From Chitinophagaceae bacterium (GTDB lineage Bacteria > Bacteroidota > Bacteroidia > Chitinophagales > Chitinophagaceae): a DNA stretch of 16,335 nucleotides. Both the position numbers and the translations under genes were made by a program. Each line of letters begins with the position of its first letter. Within the stretch, counting starts at the first letter, position 1. Positions 8,106 to 15,714 of the stretch are shown here, one piece after another. The DNA lies in contig JADLEN010000125.1 of NCBI GenBank assembly GCA_020846105.1, positions 1 through 16,335 of the forward strand. Direction: 5' to 3'. The notes under the pieces are model-generated. The model had not been told where the DNA came from. It ran no database searches and saw only the letters and a list, made by a program, of their open reading frames with translations.

Positions 8106-8304
8106 AGCGCAAAACTAAGGCAATTCATCAATTAGTTTGCGCAGCAATACCGCCTACCATACACTACAGCATGCTTATCGTAAAAAAAAACTAGGGCGTG
8201 CTACCACCAAGTGTCGGGAGCCGTGCATAGGCCAAAACGATAATGATGGGCGAAGATATTGGGCTATCTTGCGTCTATTAAAAACATTAAAAAAAACACA
8301 GATT
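8106..8304. other. Divergent intergenic region between the SDR and aldo/keto reductase genes
   Basis: About 200 bases without a convincing gene. The aldo/keto reductase frame stays open back to 8137, but those residues (rich in K, R and C, with no family similarity) do not look like protein. A TATCTTG box at 8265-8271, one base short of the -7 consensus, may belong to the aldo/keto reductase promoter. An A-rich leader (8281-8304) precedes its ATG, as is common where no Shine-Dalgarno is used. Confidence 0.4.
8110..8117 (-). promoter_or_regulatory. Possible -7 element for the SDR gene
   Basis: On the minus strand this reads TAGTTTTG, an exact TAnnTTTG match, and lies only 4 bases before the ATG at 8105. 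If active it would give a leaderless or nearly leaderless message. No -33 element is recognisable at the expected spacing, so this is tentative. Confidence 0.22.
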
Positions 8305-9291
8305 ATGGAGTACAGAAAAATGGGCAAAACGGGCCTAGAGCTTAGTGTATTGTCTTACGGGTCTTGGGTCACCTTTGCAAAGCAGATAGAAGATAATAGT
8401 GCGGATAGGCTTATGAGTATTGCTTATGAAAACGGTATCAATTTTTTTGATAATGCCGAGGTGTATGCGCTGGGCGAGAGCGAAAAAATGATGGGTCGCG
8501 TGTTGAAAAGTAAGAGCTGGGAGCGTAGCTCTTATGTGGTATCGAGCAAGGCTTTTTTTGGTAGCCGTGGCAAGGAGAATAGGCCAAACCAAACGGGCCT
8601 TAGCCGAAAGCACTTGGTAGAGGCCTGTCACGAGGCGCTTGTGCGGATGCAGGTAGACTATCTAGACTTGTATTACTGCCACAGGCCAGACCAAAGCACG
8701 CCTATAGAAGAGGTGGTATGGACTATGAACCAGCTGATACAACAGGGCAAAATACTGTATTGGGGTACTAGCGAGTGGGCGGCGGCCGAGATAGTGGAAG
8801 CACACATGGTGGCCAAAGACTTACGCCTGATAGGCCCTGCTATGGAGCAGCCGCAATACAATATGCTGGAGCGCGAAAAGATGGAGCGCGATTATTTAAC
8901 GGTGTTTAAAAACATAGGTATGGGCACTACTATCTGGAGTCCGCTATGCTCTGGCTTGCTCACGGGCAAGTATAATGATGGCGTGCCCGAGGGGTCGCGG
9001 CTAGGCCTGGAGGGCTACGAGTGGCTGAAAGACCGCACGCTAGCCGATAGCCGTATAGCGCAGGTGCGCCAGCTATGCCACATAGCCGATGAGCTAGGCA
9101 CTAGTATGGCTACGCTGGCTATAGCCTGGTGTATACACAATCCTAATGTAACAACGGCTATACTGGGTGCTACCAAAGAGGCACAATTGCTAGAAAACCT
9201 TAAGGCACTTGATGTGCTGCCCTTGCTTACAACCGAGGTGATAGAAAAAATAGAAATGGTGCTGGCCAACAAGCCTGTATTGGCACTGTAG
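8305..9291 (+). CDS. Aldo/keto reductase (Kv-beta/YghZ-like)
   Basis: A 328-residue NADPH-dependent aldo/keto reductase with a TIM-barrel fold. The catalytic tetrad is complete: D49 and Y54 in FFDNAEVY, K82 in VVSSKAF and H126 in LYYCHRPD. Downstream are YWGTSEW (152-158), QPQYNMLER (182-190), the cofactor-loop region WSPLCSGLLTGKY (211-223) and the C-terminal phosphate-binding segment AILGATKEAQLLENL (285-299). The overall pattern resembles the voltage-gated K+ channel beta-subunit / YghZ branch (AKR6/AKR14). The ATG at 8305 gives MEYRKMGKTGLELS, the expected first strands; an upstream in-frame extension is rejected. The stop is TAG, with a second in-frame stop (TAA) four codons later, and a strong terminator follows. 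The natural carbonyl substrate cannot be told. Confidence 0.95.
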   Translation: MEYRKMGKTGLELSVLSYGSWVTFAKQIEDNSADRLMSIAYENGINFFDNAEVYALGESEKMMGRVLKSKSWERSSYVVSSKAFFGSRGKENRPNQTGLSRKHLVEACHEALVRMQVDYLDLYYCHRPDQSTPIEEVVWTMNQLIQQGKILYWGTSEWAAAEIVEAHMVAKDLRLIGPAMEQPQYNMLEREKMERDYLTVFKNIGMGTTIWSPLCSGLLTGKYNDGVPEGSRLGLEGYEWLKDRTLADSRIAQVRQLCHIADELGTSMATLAIAWCIHNPNVTTAILGATKEAQLLENLKALDVLPLLTTEVIEKIEMVLANKPVLAL

Positions 9292-9310
9292 GCTAGGCTA
9301 TAATACTAAT

Positions 9311-9357
9311 AAAAAGAAACACCCAACAAGCAATGTGCTGGTTGGGTGTTTCTTTTT
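9311..9357. terminator. Strong bidirectional intrinsic terminator between convergent genes
   Basis: A perfect 17-bp inverted repeat: AAAAAGAAACACCCAAC at 9311-9327 and its exact complement at 9341-9357. A 4-bp inner stem AGCA/TGCT (9329-9332 with 9336-9339) closes a 3-base loop, with one A/G mismatch between the two stems. The outer A/T ends give a U-run after the hairpin in both directions. It serves the aldo/keto reductase gene on + and the TerB-like gene (perhaps with ald) on -. Confidence 0.9.
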
Positions 9358-9371
9358 GTGGAGGGGCAATA

Positions 9372-9728
9372 TTATTGCGGGTCCCAGGCTTCGAAAAGGA
9401 GGTTGAGGTAATGGTTTTCAGTATGGTTGATGACGCCATCGGCCTTGCAGAGCTGCACTGCAAAATCGAGCAGTTGTAGGCGCTCGGCTTGGGTAGAGTC
9501 GTCGTAGAAATCTTCCAGACAATTGACAAAGTGTGCTTCCCACTCTTGGTGCTTGAGGTTGCTGATAACAGCCATTTCGCGGTCTAGGCTTATGTGAATG
9601 GGAAAGGCTTGTACTAGATAATCTTTGATCACTTTGTCTTCGAGCACATTGAACCTAAAATCTACAGCAGAGAGTATCATGAGTATGTGATAGCCTGCCA
9701 TAGTGGTATTCATTCTGTTGTTGGGCAT
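9372..9728 (-). CDS. Small TerB-like (tellurite resistance B family fold) protein
   Basis: A 118-residue acidic, probably all-helical cytoplasmic protein. The pattern AGYHILMILSAVDF, then a helix with EDKVIKDYLV, a middle segment ending in CLEDFYDDSTQAERLQLLDFAVQLCKADGVI, and a closing HTENHYLNLLFEAW resembles the TerB/DjlA-like helical domain, in which the A-D-G-x-I turn and acidic residues are conserved. I see no signal peptide or membrane segment. In-frame Met codons at residues 6 and 10 are alternative starts; MAGYH (residue 10) may be the true one. It lies 65 bases downstream of ald on the same strand and could be read from the ald promoter. The family name does not prove a role in tellurite resistance, and the biological role is unknown. 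Confidence 0.75.
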   Translation of the reverse strand: MPNNRMNTTMAGYHILMILSAVDFRFNVLEDKVIKDYLVQAFPIHISLDREMAVISNLKHQEWEAHFVNCLEDFYDDSTQAERLQLLDFAVQLCKADGVINHTENHYLNLLFEAWDPQ

Positions 9729-9793
9729 ATAGTGTTGGGAAGTTGGTTTTAGAAAAATTTTAGATACGGATTGTTATTGGTTTTGGTTTGGTA

Positions 9794-10999
9794 TTATCGT
9801 TGTGTGGCTAGTAGTAGGTCTAGGTCTGTGTACTTGAGCCCGAAACGCTTGGCAACAGAAGCTTTGGTAACACAACCTTTGTATAGGTAAACGCCGTTTC
9901 GGATGCCGCTTTTGAGCTCAATAAGGGTTTCCATACCGCCAAAATCTGAGGATTGATTGACGAGGGGCATCAGCACATTGCTGATAGCCCTAGAAGCGGT
10001 ACGCGACACACCCGAAGCAATATTGGGTACGCAATAATGGATTACATCGTGATGGCGAAAGATAGGTTTGTGGTGCGATGTAGGCCTTGAAGTTTCGAAG
10101 CAGCCACCCCTGTCTATACTCACATCTATAATTACAGAGCCGGCCTTCATGCTAGCCACCATCTCTTCGCTCACCACCATAGGTGTGATACCGTTGATGG
10201 GTTTGAGGGCGCCTACCGCAATGTCTGCCATAGCTAGCTCTTCGCCAAGGGTTACAGGGTCTAGTACGGAGGTAGAGCAGCGGCGGCCAATGTTGTTTTG
10301 GAGGCGCATCATACGGTATATGGAGTTGTCGAAAATAGTGACTGAAGCGCCTAAGCCCAATGCTGCACGAGCAGCAAACTCGCCCACTACGCCAGAGCCA
10401 ATAATGACAACCCTAGCGGATGGCACACCCGATATGCCACCTAGTAGTATGCCCTTGCCTTGGTGCTGATTGCCTAGGTATTGGGCAGCGGTAAGTATGG
10501 CTGAGCTACCCGCTATCTCGCTCATAGAGCGCACAATGGGGTAAGAGCCTGCATCGTCTTGGATAGACTCGAAGGCGATGGCAATAATTTTTTTCTTGAT
10601 TAGCTGGTCTATCATTTGCTCTTTTAGGAAAGGCAAATGAATGGGAGAAAGCACTACATGATTGTCTTGTAGCAGGGCTATCTCGTCTTCGGCAATAGGT
10701 GCTGACTTGATAATGGTGGTGGCTTTGTACACCTCCGACTTGTCGTAAGCTATACGTGCGCCAGCCTCACTATAATCTGTGTCGAAATAAAAAGCCCCTT
10801 CGCCAGCATTGCTTTCTACTACTATATCGTGGCCATTATTTACCAGCAAGGCTACAGCCTGTGGTGTAAGCGCCACGCGGTTTTCGTCGAAAGAGCTTTC
10901 TTTGGGAATGCCAATAAATAGTTTCTTTTTCTTCGGAAGAATTTCGAGGGTTTCTTCTAAAGGGACATAGGAAAATGAAGGCGAAACAAAGGGTTTCAT
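9794..10999 (-). CDS. ald: Alanine dehydrogenase
   Basis: A 401-residue NAD-dependent L-alanine dehydrogenase of the Ald/PntA N-terminal family, which interconverts L-alanine with pyruvate and ammonia. Visible features are FIGIPKESSFDENRVALTP (28-46, with substrate Arg R41), K98 and H121 at the substrate-site Lys/His positions, the Rossmann motif IGSGVVG (200-206), D296 in DVSIDRGGCFETSRPTSH, and HYCVPN (321-326) leading into the C-terminal helices. It is about 25 residues longer at the N-terminus than the classical Bacillus-type enzyme (a lysine-rich lead-in, 1-26), which I believe is usual in Bacteroidota. It is divergent from rpoN. A one-mismatch -7 box (11025-11032, minus) is the only promoter hint. 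Family members include saccharopine dehydrogenase and transhydrogenase subunits, but the R/K/H/D set favours Ald. Confidence 0.92.
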   Translation of the reverse strand: MKPFVSPSFSYVPLEETLEILPKKKKLFIGIPKESSFDENRVALTPQAVALLVNNGHDIVVESNAGEGAFYFDTDYSEAGARIAYDKSEVYKATTIIKSAPIAEDEIALLQDNHVVLSPIHLPFLKEQMIDQLIKKKIIAIAFESIQDDAGSYPIVRSMSEIAGSSAILTAAQYLGNQHQGKGILLGGISGVPSARVVIIGSGVVGEFAARAALGLGASVTIFDNSIYRMMRLQNNIGRRCSTSVLDPVTLGEELAMADIAVGALKPINGITPMVVSEEMVASMKAGSVIIDVSIDRGGCFETSRPTSHHKPIFRHHDVIHYCVPNIASGVSRTASRAISNVLMPLVNQSSDFGGMETLIELKSGIRNGVYLYKGCVTKASVAKRFGLKYTDLDLLLATQR

Positions 11000-11110
11000 G
11001 AGTATAGCATTTTAAAAATGTATCGAAATGTACAATTTGATTTTGTCATATTATAGCGCTTTAAGAAAAAATTTTGATTTGCCAAATGCTACTCCCTTTA
11101 CAAAGTAATG

Positions 11111-11141
11111 TTTATGTATTTGGAAAATTATTTTAGTTTTG
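11111..11141 (+). promoter_or_regulatory. Probable rpoN promoter (Bacteroidota type)
   Basis: TAGTTTTG at 11134-11141 is an exact TAnnTTTG -7 element. Nineteen bases upstream is TTTA (11111-11114), one mismatch from the -33 TTTG. A start of transcription near 11147 would leave a leader of about 15 bases before the ATG at 11162. This supports that start over the earlier in-frame ATG at 11108, which would lie upstream of the transcript. Confidence 0.4.
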
Positions 11142-11161
11142 TTGCAACCAGATCGAGTAAA

Positions 11162-12631
11162 ATGCTACACCAAAGCCAACAACAGCGGATGCTGCAACGG
11201 ATGTCACCGCAGCAGATTCAATTTTTGAAGTTACTACGTGTGCCTACTTTGGAAATGGAAACCCGCATTAAAGAAGAAATGGAAATAAACCCAGCATTGG
11301 AATACAGTACCGATGATGCTACAAATGACATTTATGATGATGATGCCGAAGACAAATATGAAGAAGGGGCAGAAGATGTAGCCCTTAAAGACGACCAGGC
11401 CGAACAAATAGATATTGACGATTACCTACGCAGCGAAAGTGATGATGGCGGATACGACAATAACTATAATAAAGACGCAGACAAAAGCAATTACAGTGCT
11501 CAACGTTATGAGGTTAGTTTTCATCAATACCTTTTAGAACAATTGCACATGCTCGACCTTACAGAGCGTCAAATATTAATTGCAGAACAAGTAATAGGGA
11601 GTATTAACGATGATGGCTACCTCAGCAGGTCGGTTGCGGCAATGGTCGATGACTTGGCTTTTAGCAGGAATGTAATAACCGATGAAGGGGAAGTAAAAGG
11701 TATAATACAGCGTATACAATCATTTGACCCTGCGGGCATAGCTACCTATACTTTACAAGAGTGCTTGCTGTTGCAACTGCATCGCATCGGAAAATCCAAC
11801 TATGCTGTACAAAATGCCATTCTTATACTTGAAAAGCAATATGATGCTTTTATAAAGAAACATTACGAAAAAATAAAGAAAAGCCTGAAGCTAGATGAAG
11901 ATGATTTTCAGCATGCATTGGATATTATCTTAAAGCTGAACCCAAAGCCTGGCGCAGCATTTGAAGGCAGTAGCAATACCGCTACTTACATACTACCTGA
12001 CTTTTTTCTAGAGAATAATGAGGGAGTTTTGGAGATAATGCTGAACTCTAAAAACGCGCCAGAATTACGTATATCCCAAGATTTTAAAAACATGTTGGAA
12101 ATTTACGATAAGGGCAATAAAAAGGACAAGAAAAATGCCGAAGCAGTAACGTTTATAAAGCAAAAATTAGATGCTGCCCAATGGTTTATCAATTCTATAA
12201 AAGAAAGGCAAAACACATTGATACAAACAATGTCTGTAATAGCCAATTTGCAAAAAGAATACCTAATTACAGGCGATGAAACAACGCTGAAACCAATGAT
12301 ATTGAAAGATGTGGCCGAACTCACAAACCTTGATATATCTACCGTATCGCGAGTGGCCAATAGCAAATATGTACAAACACAGTTTGGCACCTTTTCATTA
12401 AAACATTTTTTCTCTGAGAAAATAACAATGGAAAATGGCGAAGAGGTAACCAACAAAGAAATCAAAAGTATCATTGCCGATATAGTAAGCAATGAAAATA
12501 AAAAGAAACCGCTGCGCGACGAAGATATAATGGATACGCTTGCAAAAAAAAGCTACAACATATCGCGGAGAACAGTGGCCAAATACAGGGAGCAAATGCA
12601 GATACCTGTAGCCCGATTGCGCAAATCTTAA
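11162..12631 (+). CDS. rpoN: RNA polymerase sigma-54 factor (RpoN)
   Basis: A 489-residue sigma-54 factor, which directs core polymerase to -24/-12 promoters and needs an AAA+ activator. Region I (1-47) is the Gln/Leu-rich activator-interacting segment, with MSPQQIQFLKLLRVPT and an EEMEINPALE end. Region II (about 48-115) is a long, very acidic, Asp/Asn/Tyr-rich linker. The core-binding region follows (about 118-310), then the helix-turn-helix DVAELTNLDISTVSRV (383-398) with KYVQTQFGTFSLKHFFS (402-418), and the RpoN box SRRTVAKYRE (468-477), which reads the -24 element. The frame is open back to 11108, but the family N-terminus begins at the chosen Met. It is divergent from ald. Its TAA stop overlaps the recO stop. 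No activator gene or clear -24/-12 site was found in the window. Confidence 0.97.
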   Translation: MLHQSQQQRMLQRMSPQQIQFLKLLRVPTLEMETRIKEEMEINPALEYSTDDATNDIYDDDAEDKYEEGAEDVALKDDQAEQIDIDDYLRSESDDGGYDNNYNKDADKSNYSAQRYEVSFHQYLLEQLHMLDLTERQILIAEQVIGSINDDGYLSRSVAAMVDDLAFSRNVITDEGEVKGIIQRIQSFDPAGIATYTLQECLLLQLHRIGKSNYAVQNAILILEKQYDAFIKKHYEKIKKSLKLDEDDFQHALDIILKLNPKPGAAFEGSSNTATYILPDFFLENNEGVLEIMLNSKNAPELRISQDFKNMLEIYDKGNKKDKKNAEAVTFIKQKLDAAQWFINSIKERQNTLIQTMSVIANLQKEYLITGDETTLKPMILKDVAELTNLDISTVSRVANSKYVQTQFGTFSLKHFFSEKITMENGEEVTNKEIKSIIADIVSNENKKKPLRDEDIMDTLAKKSYNISRRTVAKYREQMQIPVARLRKS

Positions 12632-13362
12632 TGCAAAATTATTTTAAGAATTTCTAAAGACTTGATAGCAGCAAAGTGCTGGGTATGGTGCTGCAAAAAC
12701 TGAATGTACCAAGCTAGCATGTGCCCTCTTGATATGGACGAAATATGAATTTTGCCTGTTTCGTCAAGCTCGTTGGTATTCATAAGAAGCGATAAATCTT
12801 GCACCTCATTATCAGAAAGCATATTGCTTTGTTGCGGTATGTGCATGCTGAAAATACCTTCGCTAGCATCAAGATATGGGCTAGCCTCGCTATAAGCGCC
12901 CATTACATTATAGCCCAAATATTTGCCGCATTTAATGGTGAAAAAAAGCGGGTAATTAGCTATCGTGTTTATTGGCTGTTGGTCTATTGCTCTTAAAAAA
13001 TCTTCTGTAAAAGAAAAGAGGTCTTCCATTTCTTCTTCTTTCGGTAATAATTTTTGCAACAGCTCTATACAATAAGTAACAATAGCATTTTTGACTACCT
13101 CGTGATGTGTACTTTGAAAATAGTAGCATGGCTGAAACTCACGCAAATGTTGTAATTGCCTATTGGGCTTGTGTTCTGCAACGATATCCAAAATGGCTCC
13201 AGTATGCAATAATCCTGCTCTTTTTGTTTTGTTTTTTTCGCTACGGATACCCTTGAGCATATAAGATTGTATGCCTGCAATATGCGTGAAGATGCTAACA
13301 ATAAGGCTTGTGTCGCCGTATTTGATGGTTCTTAGTACAATGCCTTTAGTATTGTGGAGCAT
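12628..13362 (-). CDS. recO: DNA repair protein RecO
   Basis: A 244-residue RecO, the RecFOR-pathway mediator that loads RecA on SSB-coated single-stranded DNA. The N-terminal OB fold (about 1-80) has the typical opening TKGIVLRTIKYGDTSLIV with the following FT..G....L.KGIRS pattern. The C-terminal all-helical domain contains FFTIKCGKYLGYNV (about 150-163). The four-Cys zinc site seen in some RecO proteins is not evident. It lies 5 bases after porZ and is almost surely on the same message. At its other end the four bases TTAA (12628-12631) contain both its own stop and the rpoN stop. Confidence 0.93.
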   Translation of the reverse strand: MLHNTKGIVLRTIKYGDTSLIVSIFTHIAGIQSYMLKGIRSEKNKTKRAGLLHTGAILDIVAEHKPNRQLQHLREFQPCYYFQSTHHEVVKNAIVTYCIELLQKLLPKEEEMEDLFSFTEDFLRAIDQQPINTIANYPLFFTIKCGKYLGYNVMGAYSEASPYLDASEGIFSMHIPQQSNMLSDNEVQDLSLLMNTNELDETGKIHISSISRGHMLAWYIQFLQHHTQHFAAIKSLEILKIILH

Positions 13363-13367
13363 CTTTT

Positions 13368-15662
13368 TTAATTAACAAAAACCAGTTTGCCAGCATAGGT
13401 TTCGGTACCGTCATTATTGGTAGCGAAAACTAGAAAAACACCCGTTTGGGGCCGGCGGCCGTTGTAGTCTTGCCCGTTCCAAATAGCCTGTCCACCAAGG
13501 GCTTTGGTTTTGAAAACAAGTTGTCCGGAAATGTCGGTGATGCGTACATCGGCATTATTTACTAAGCCTTTAATAGCTATAGTGCCACGGTAGTTTTTGG
13601 TTACAGGGTTTGGGAAAATAAGGACATCTTTATTGGCAATACCACCCTCTGTAGCTGTGCTTCTATAGCTCACCATGCCCTTGTCGGTGCCTATGAGTAC
13701 ATTGCCTGTTACTTGGTCTACTTTAATGGTTTGGATAACATTGGAGGGCAATGGGCTATTGTCTTTTGTAAACCTTTCTATAATTGTATTTGCATCTTCG
13801 GATATCAGCCACACGCCGTTGCCTGTGCCTATCCACTTGCGGTTAGCGCCATCTACGGCTATTGTTTTTACGTTTTCTCCAGCAAATAATTCTCCAGCAA
13901 ATTGGTCGTATTGTACCACTCTTATTTCGGCTTCACATTCTGCAAACGTTACTCTGTCGGGGCAGTTAATAATACCAATACCATTGCTTGTGCCAATCCA
14001 TATTGTACCTTTTTTATCGTTTACGATACATTGCACATTATTGTCAGGTAAGTTGCCTTGGCCTTTGCCATTGATGAGCCTGATATAGCTATCGTCATTA
14101 GGGTTTTCTAAAGTGCCATTATCGTTGTACACAAGTACACCACCACCTACGGGCGAGAAGAACCATTTTTGGTTAATGTCGTCAATGATTAGCCCTGCAG
14201 CACCATTGCTCCAAAATGGACGTGGGCGGGTAAGCGGTAATGCAAATTTATACCAATTGCCATCTTTTGCAGAGCGTGCCACTAGTTCGTTTGGGCTATT
14301 TGTTTGTGTTACCCAAAGATTGTTGTCGCTATCAAAAGCCACGCCGCTGAGGCGGTAGGTAGATGGGTCGATAATGTGTGGCTCAAAAATTCCTTCTTTT
14401 AATTGGCCTGCGGTATTGTCTGTTTTTAAATAAAATAAACCTTCTTGTTGTGAAGCAATATATACGGTTTGGTCTTTGGGGTCTTTGGCTATGCGTACGG
14501 CATCATTTAGTTTTTCGAAGGGGTTAAAATTAAAAATGTTATAGCTTTTCCAACTGTTGTCTTTATAAATAGAAATACCATTTCTGTTCGGGGGGTATGC
14601 CGCATTCCACTTGTCGTCGTAAGAGCCATGGGCTATATACAAAGTGCCATTTTCAGCAATAATGTCGTAGGTGCCAATATCTTGAGGGCCATTAGGCACA
14701 AGGTTTTCAGTTTTGGACAGAATACCTTTTTGGCTATCGGCTATCCAGATAGTGCCATCGCTTGTCTGCACGCTTTGTTTGGGCGAGTCGCTTTGAATGG
14801 AGTCTTTAATTACATTATCGCTTATGCGCATAATAAAAGCATTACCAGAGTTTGATGCACTGGTATAAGTGAGTATCGAAAGTTCATTTTCTAGCGCGTC
14901 GAGATGTTGTATTTGTTTGCCAGCTCTAGAAAAAATATATTGTGCAGTATCGCCTTGCCATTGAAAAACAGAATCGCTAGTGCTTAGGTAAATTTTGTTT
15001 TGCAACATACTCACATTGGTATATCGGCGAGCAGAGTCAAGTAAAAGCCACGAAGAGGAAGCTTGGATTTTTGGGTCGTTTTTTTGAATTTGGTAAAGCC
15101 CATTGTCTGTAATTGCATAAAAATAATTTGTAGCAGTGGCTAGGCCTTTTACCGTAAAATTTGTAGCACCTTTTGCAAATACGTAAGTTTCTTTTACCTC
15201 TTTTCTTTCTAGGTCAATAACAATAATACCTATACCCGTACTCAAATAGGCCTTGGCATCGTTTATCAGAATATGATTTATGGTCTTGTTGCTGGTTACG
15301 TTTTTTAATTTGATATCGGGGATGTTGTAGAAAGTTTGGTCTTTAAAAAGGTCGATATTGCTATTGGTATATGCTAGTACTGTATATTCCGATAGGTTGT
15401 CATGTGCTATGTAGCTCAGTTCTATATCTGCCATGCCATTTTCCTTGGCATAGGTGGTGGTTTCTTTATTTAGCAAATCATAAGTAAAAAAGCTAGACTC
15501 GCAGGCTACATAAAGCACGCTGCCATTGCTAGCCACAGACTGGGCTTTGTTGTATGGCAGGTAAGATTGCCATTGGCCTATGGCCTTTTCTTGGCCCCAA
15601 GTATTTAGCGATGTAGCTACCGCTAGAATTAAAAAAGTATATATTTTTTTGAAAAAGGGCAT
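13368..15662 (-). CDS. porZ: Type IX secretion system protein PorZ (beta-propeller with T9SS C-terminal domain)
   Basis: A 764-residue exported protein. Residues 1-23 are a signal peptide: KK, then a hydrophobic run, ending in TWGQ. The body (about 25-675) is built of beta-propeller repeats of the two-component-regulator type; the clearest are GTIWIGTSNGIGIIN, RKWIGTGNGVWLI and NVLIGTDKGMVSY in the C-terminal third. The N-terminal IGQWQSYLPYNKAQSVA and YAKENGMADIELSYIA blocks match PorZ. The last 85 residues (680-764, starting VLIFPNPV) are a T9SS type A sorting domain, ending GKLVFVN. In Porphyromonas gingivalis, PorZ sits on the cell surface and supplies anionic LPS to the PorU sortase. That role is known from the family and inferred here. 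An alternative is a generic T9SS-exported propeller, but the N-terminal match and full length favour PorZ. It is followed at 5 bases by recO. Confidence 0.88.
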   Translation of the reverse strand: MPFFKKIYTFLILAVATSLNTWGQEKAIGQWQSYLPYNKAQSVASNGSVLYVACESSFFTYDLLNKETTTYAKENGMADIELSYIAHDNLSEYTVLAYTNSNIDLFKDQTFYNIPDIKLKNVTSNKTINHILINDAKAYLSTGIGIIVIDLERKEVKETYVFAKGATNFTVKGLATATNYFYAITDNGLYQIQKNDPKIQASSSWLLLDSARRYTNVSMLQNKIYLSTSDSVFQWQGDTAQYIFSRAGKQIQHLDALENELSILTYTSASNSGNAFIMRISDNVIKDSIQSDSPKQSVQTSDGTIWIADSQKGILSKTENLVPNGPQDIGTYDIIAENGTLYIAHGSYDDKWNAAYPPNRNGISIYKDNSWKSYNIFNFNPFEKLNDAVRIAKDPKDQTVYIASQQEGLFYLKTDNTAGQLKEGIFEPHIIDPSTYRLSGVAFDSDNNLWVTQTNSPNELVARSAKDGNWYKFALPLTRPRPFWSNGAAGLIIDDINQKWFFSPVGGGVLVYNDNGTLENPNDDSYIRLINGKGQGNLPDNNVQCIVNDKKGTIWIGTSNGIGIINCPDRVTFAECEAEIRVVQYDQFAGELFAGENVKTIAVDGANRKWIGTGNGVWLISEDANTIIERFTKDNSPLPSNVIQTIKVDQVTGNVLIGTDKGMVSYRSTATEGGIANKDVLIFPNPVTKNYRGTIAIKGLVNNADVRITDISGQLVFKTKALGGQAIWNGQDYNGRRPQTGVFLVFATNNDGTETYAGKLVFVN
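13371..13625 (-). other. T9SS C-terminal sorting domain of PorZ
   Basis: Residues 680-764 of PorZ. The domain begins with FPNPV, continues with alternating strands (VRITDISGQLVF, then GQAIWNGQDYNG), has the RRPQTGVFLVFA turn, and closes with the K-V-hydrophobic end GKLVFVN. These are the standard marks of a type A sorting domain recognised by the type IX secretion system. Confidence 0.88.
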
Positions 15663-15714
15663 AACTTTTGTCGGATGTTTTGAGTCAGTATTATAAAACG
15701 TAAAATGGTGCTTC

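Noticed and set aside
8137..8304. Upstream in-frame extension of the aldo/keto reductase (56 residues)
   Set aside because: It has no family similarity, and its composition looks like translated intergenic DNA. The family start MEYRKMGKTGLELS is at 8305.
11108..11161. Upstream in-frame extension of rpoN (18 residues)
   Set aside because: A good -7 element (11134-11141) lies inside it, and the family N-terminus begins at 11162.
13675..14088. 137-codon plus-strand frame inside porZ
   Set aside because: It is antisense to a well-supported PorZ propeller region, and its Pro/Ser/Leu-rich composition is typical of a shadow.
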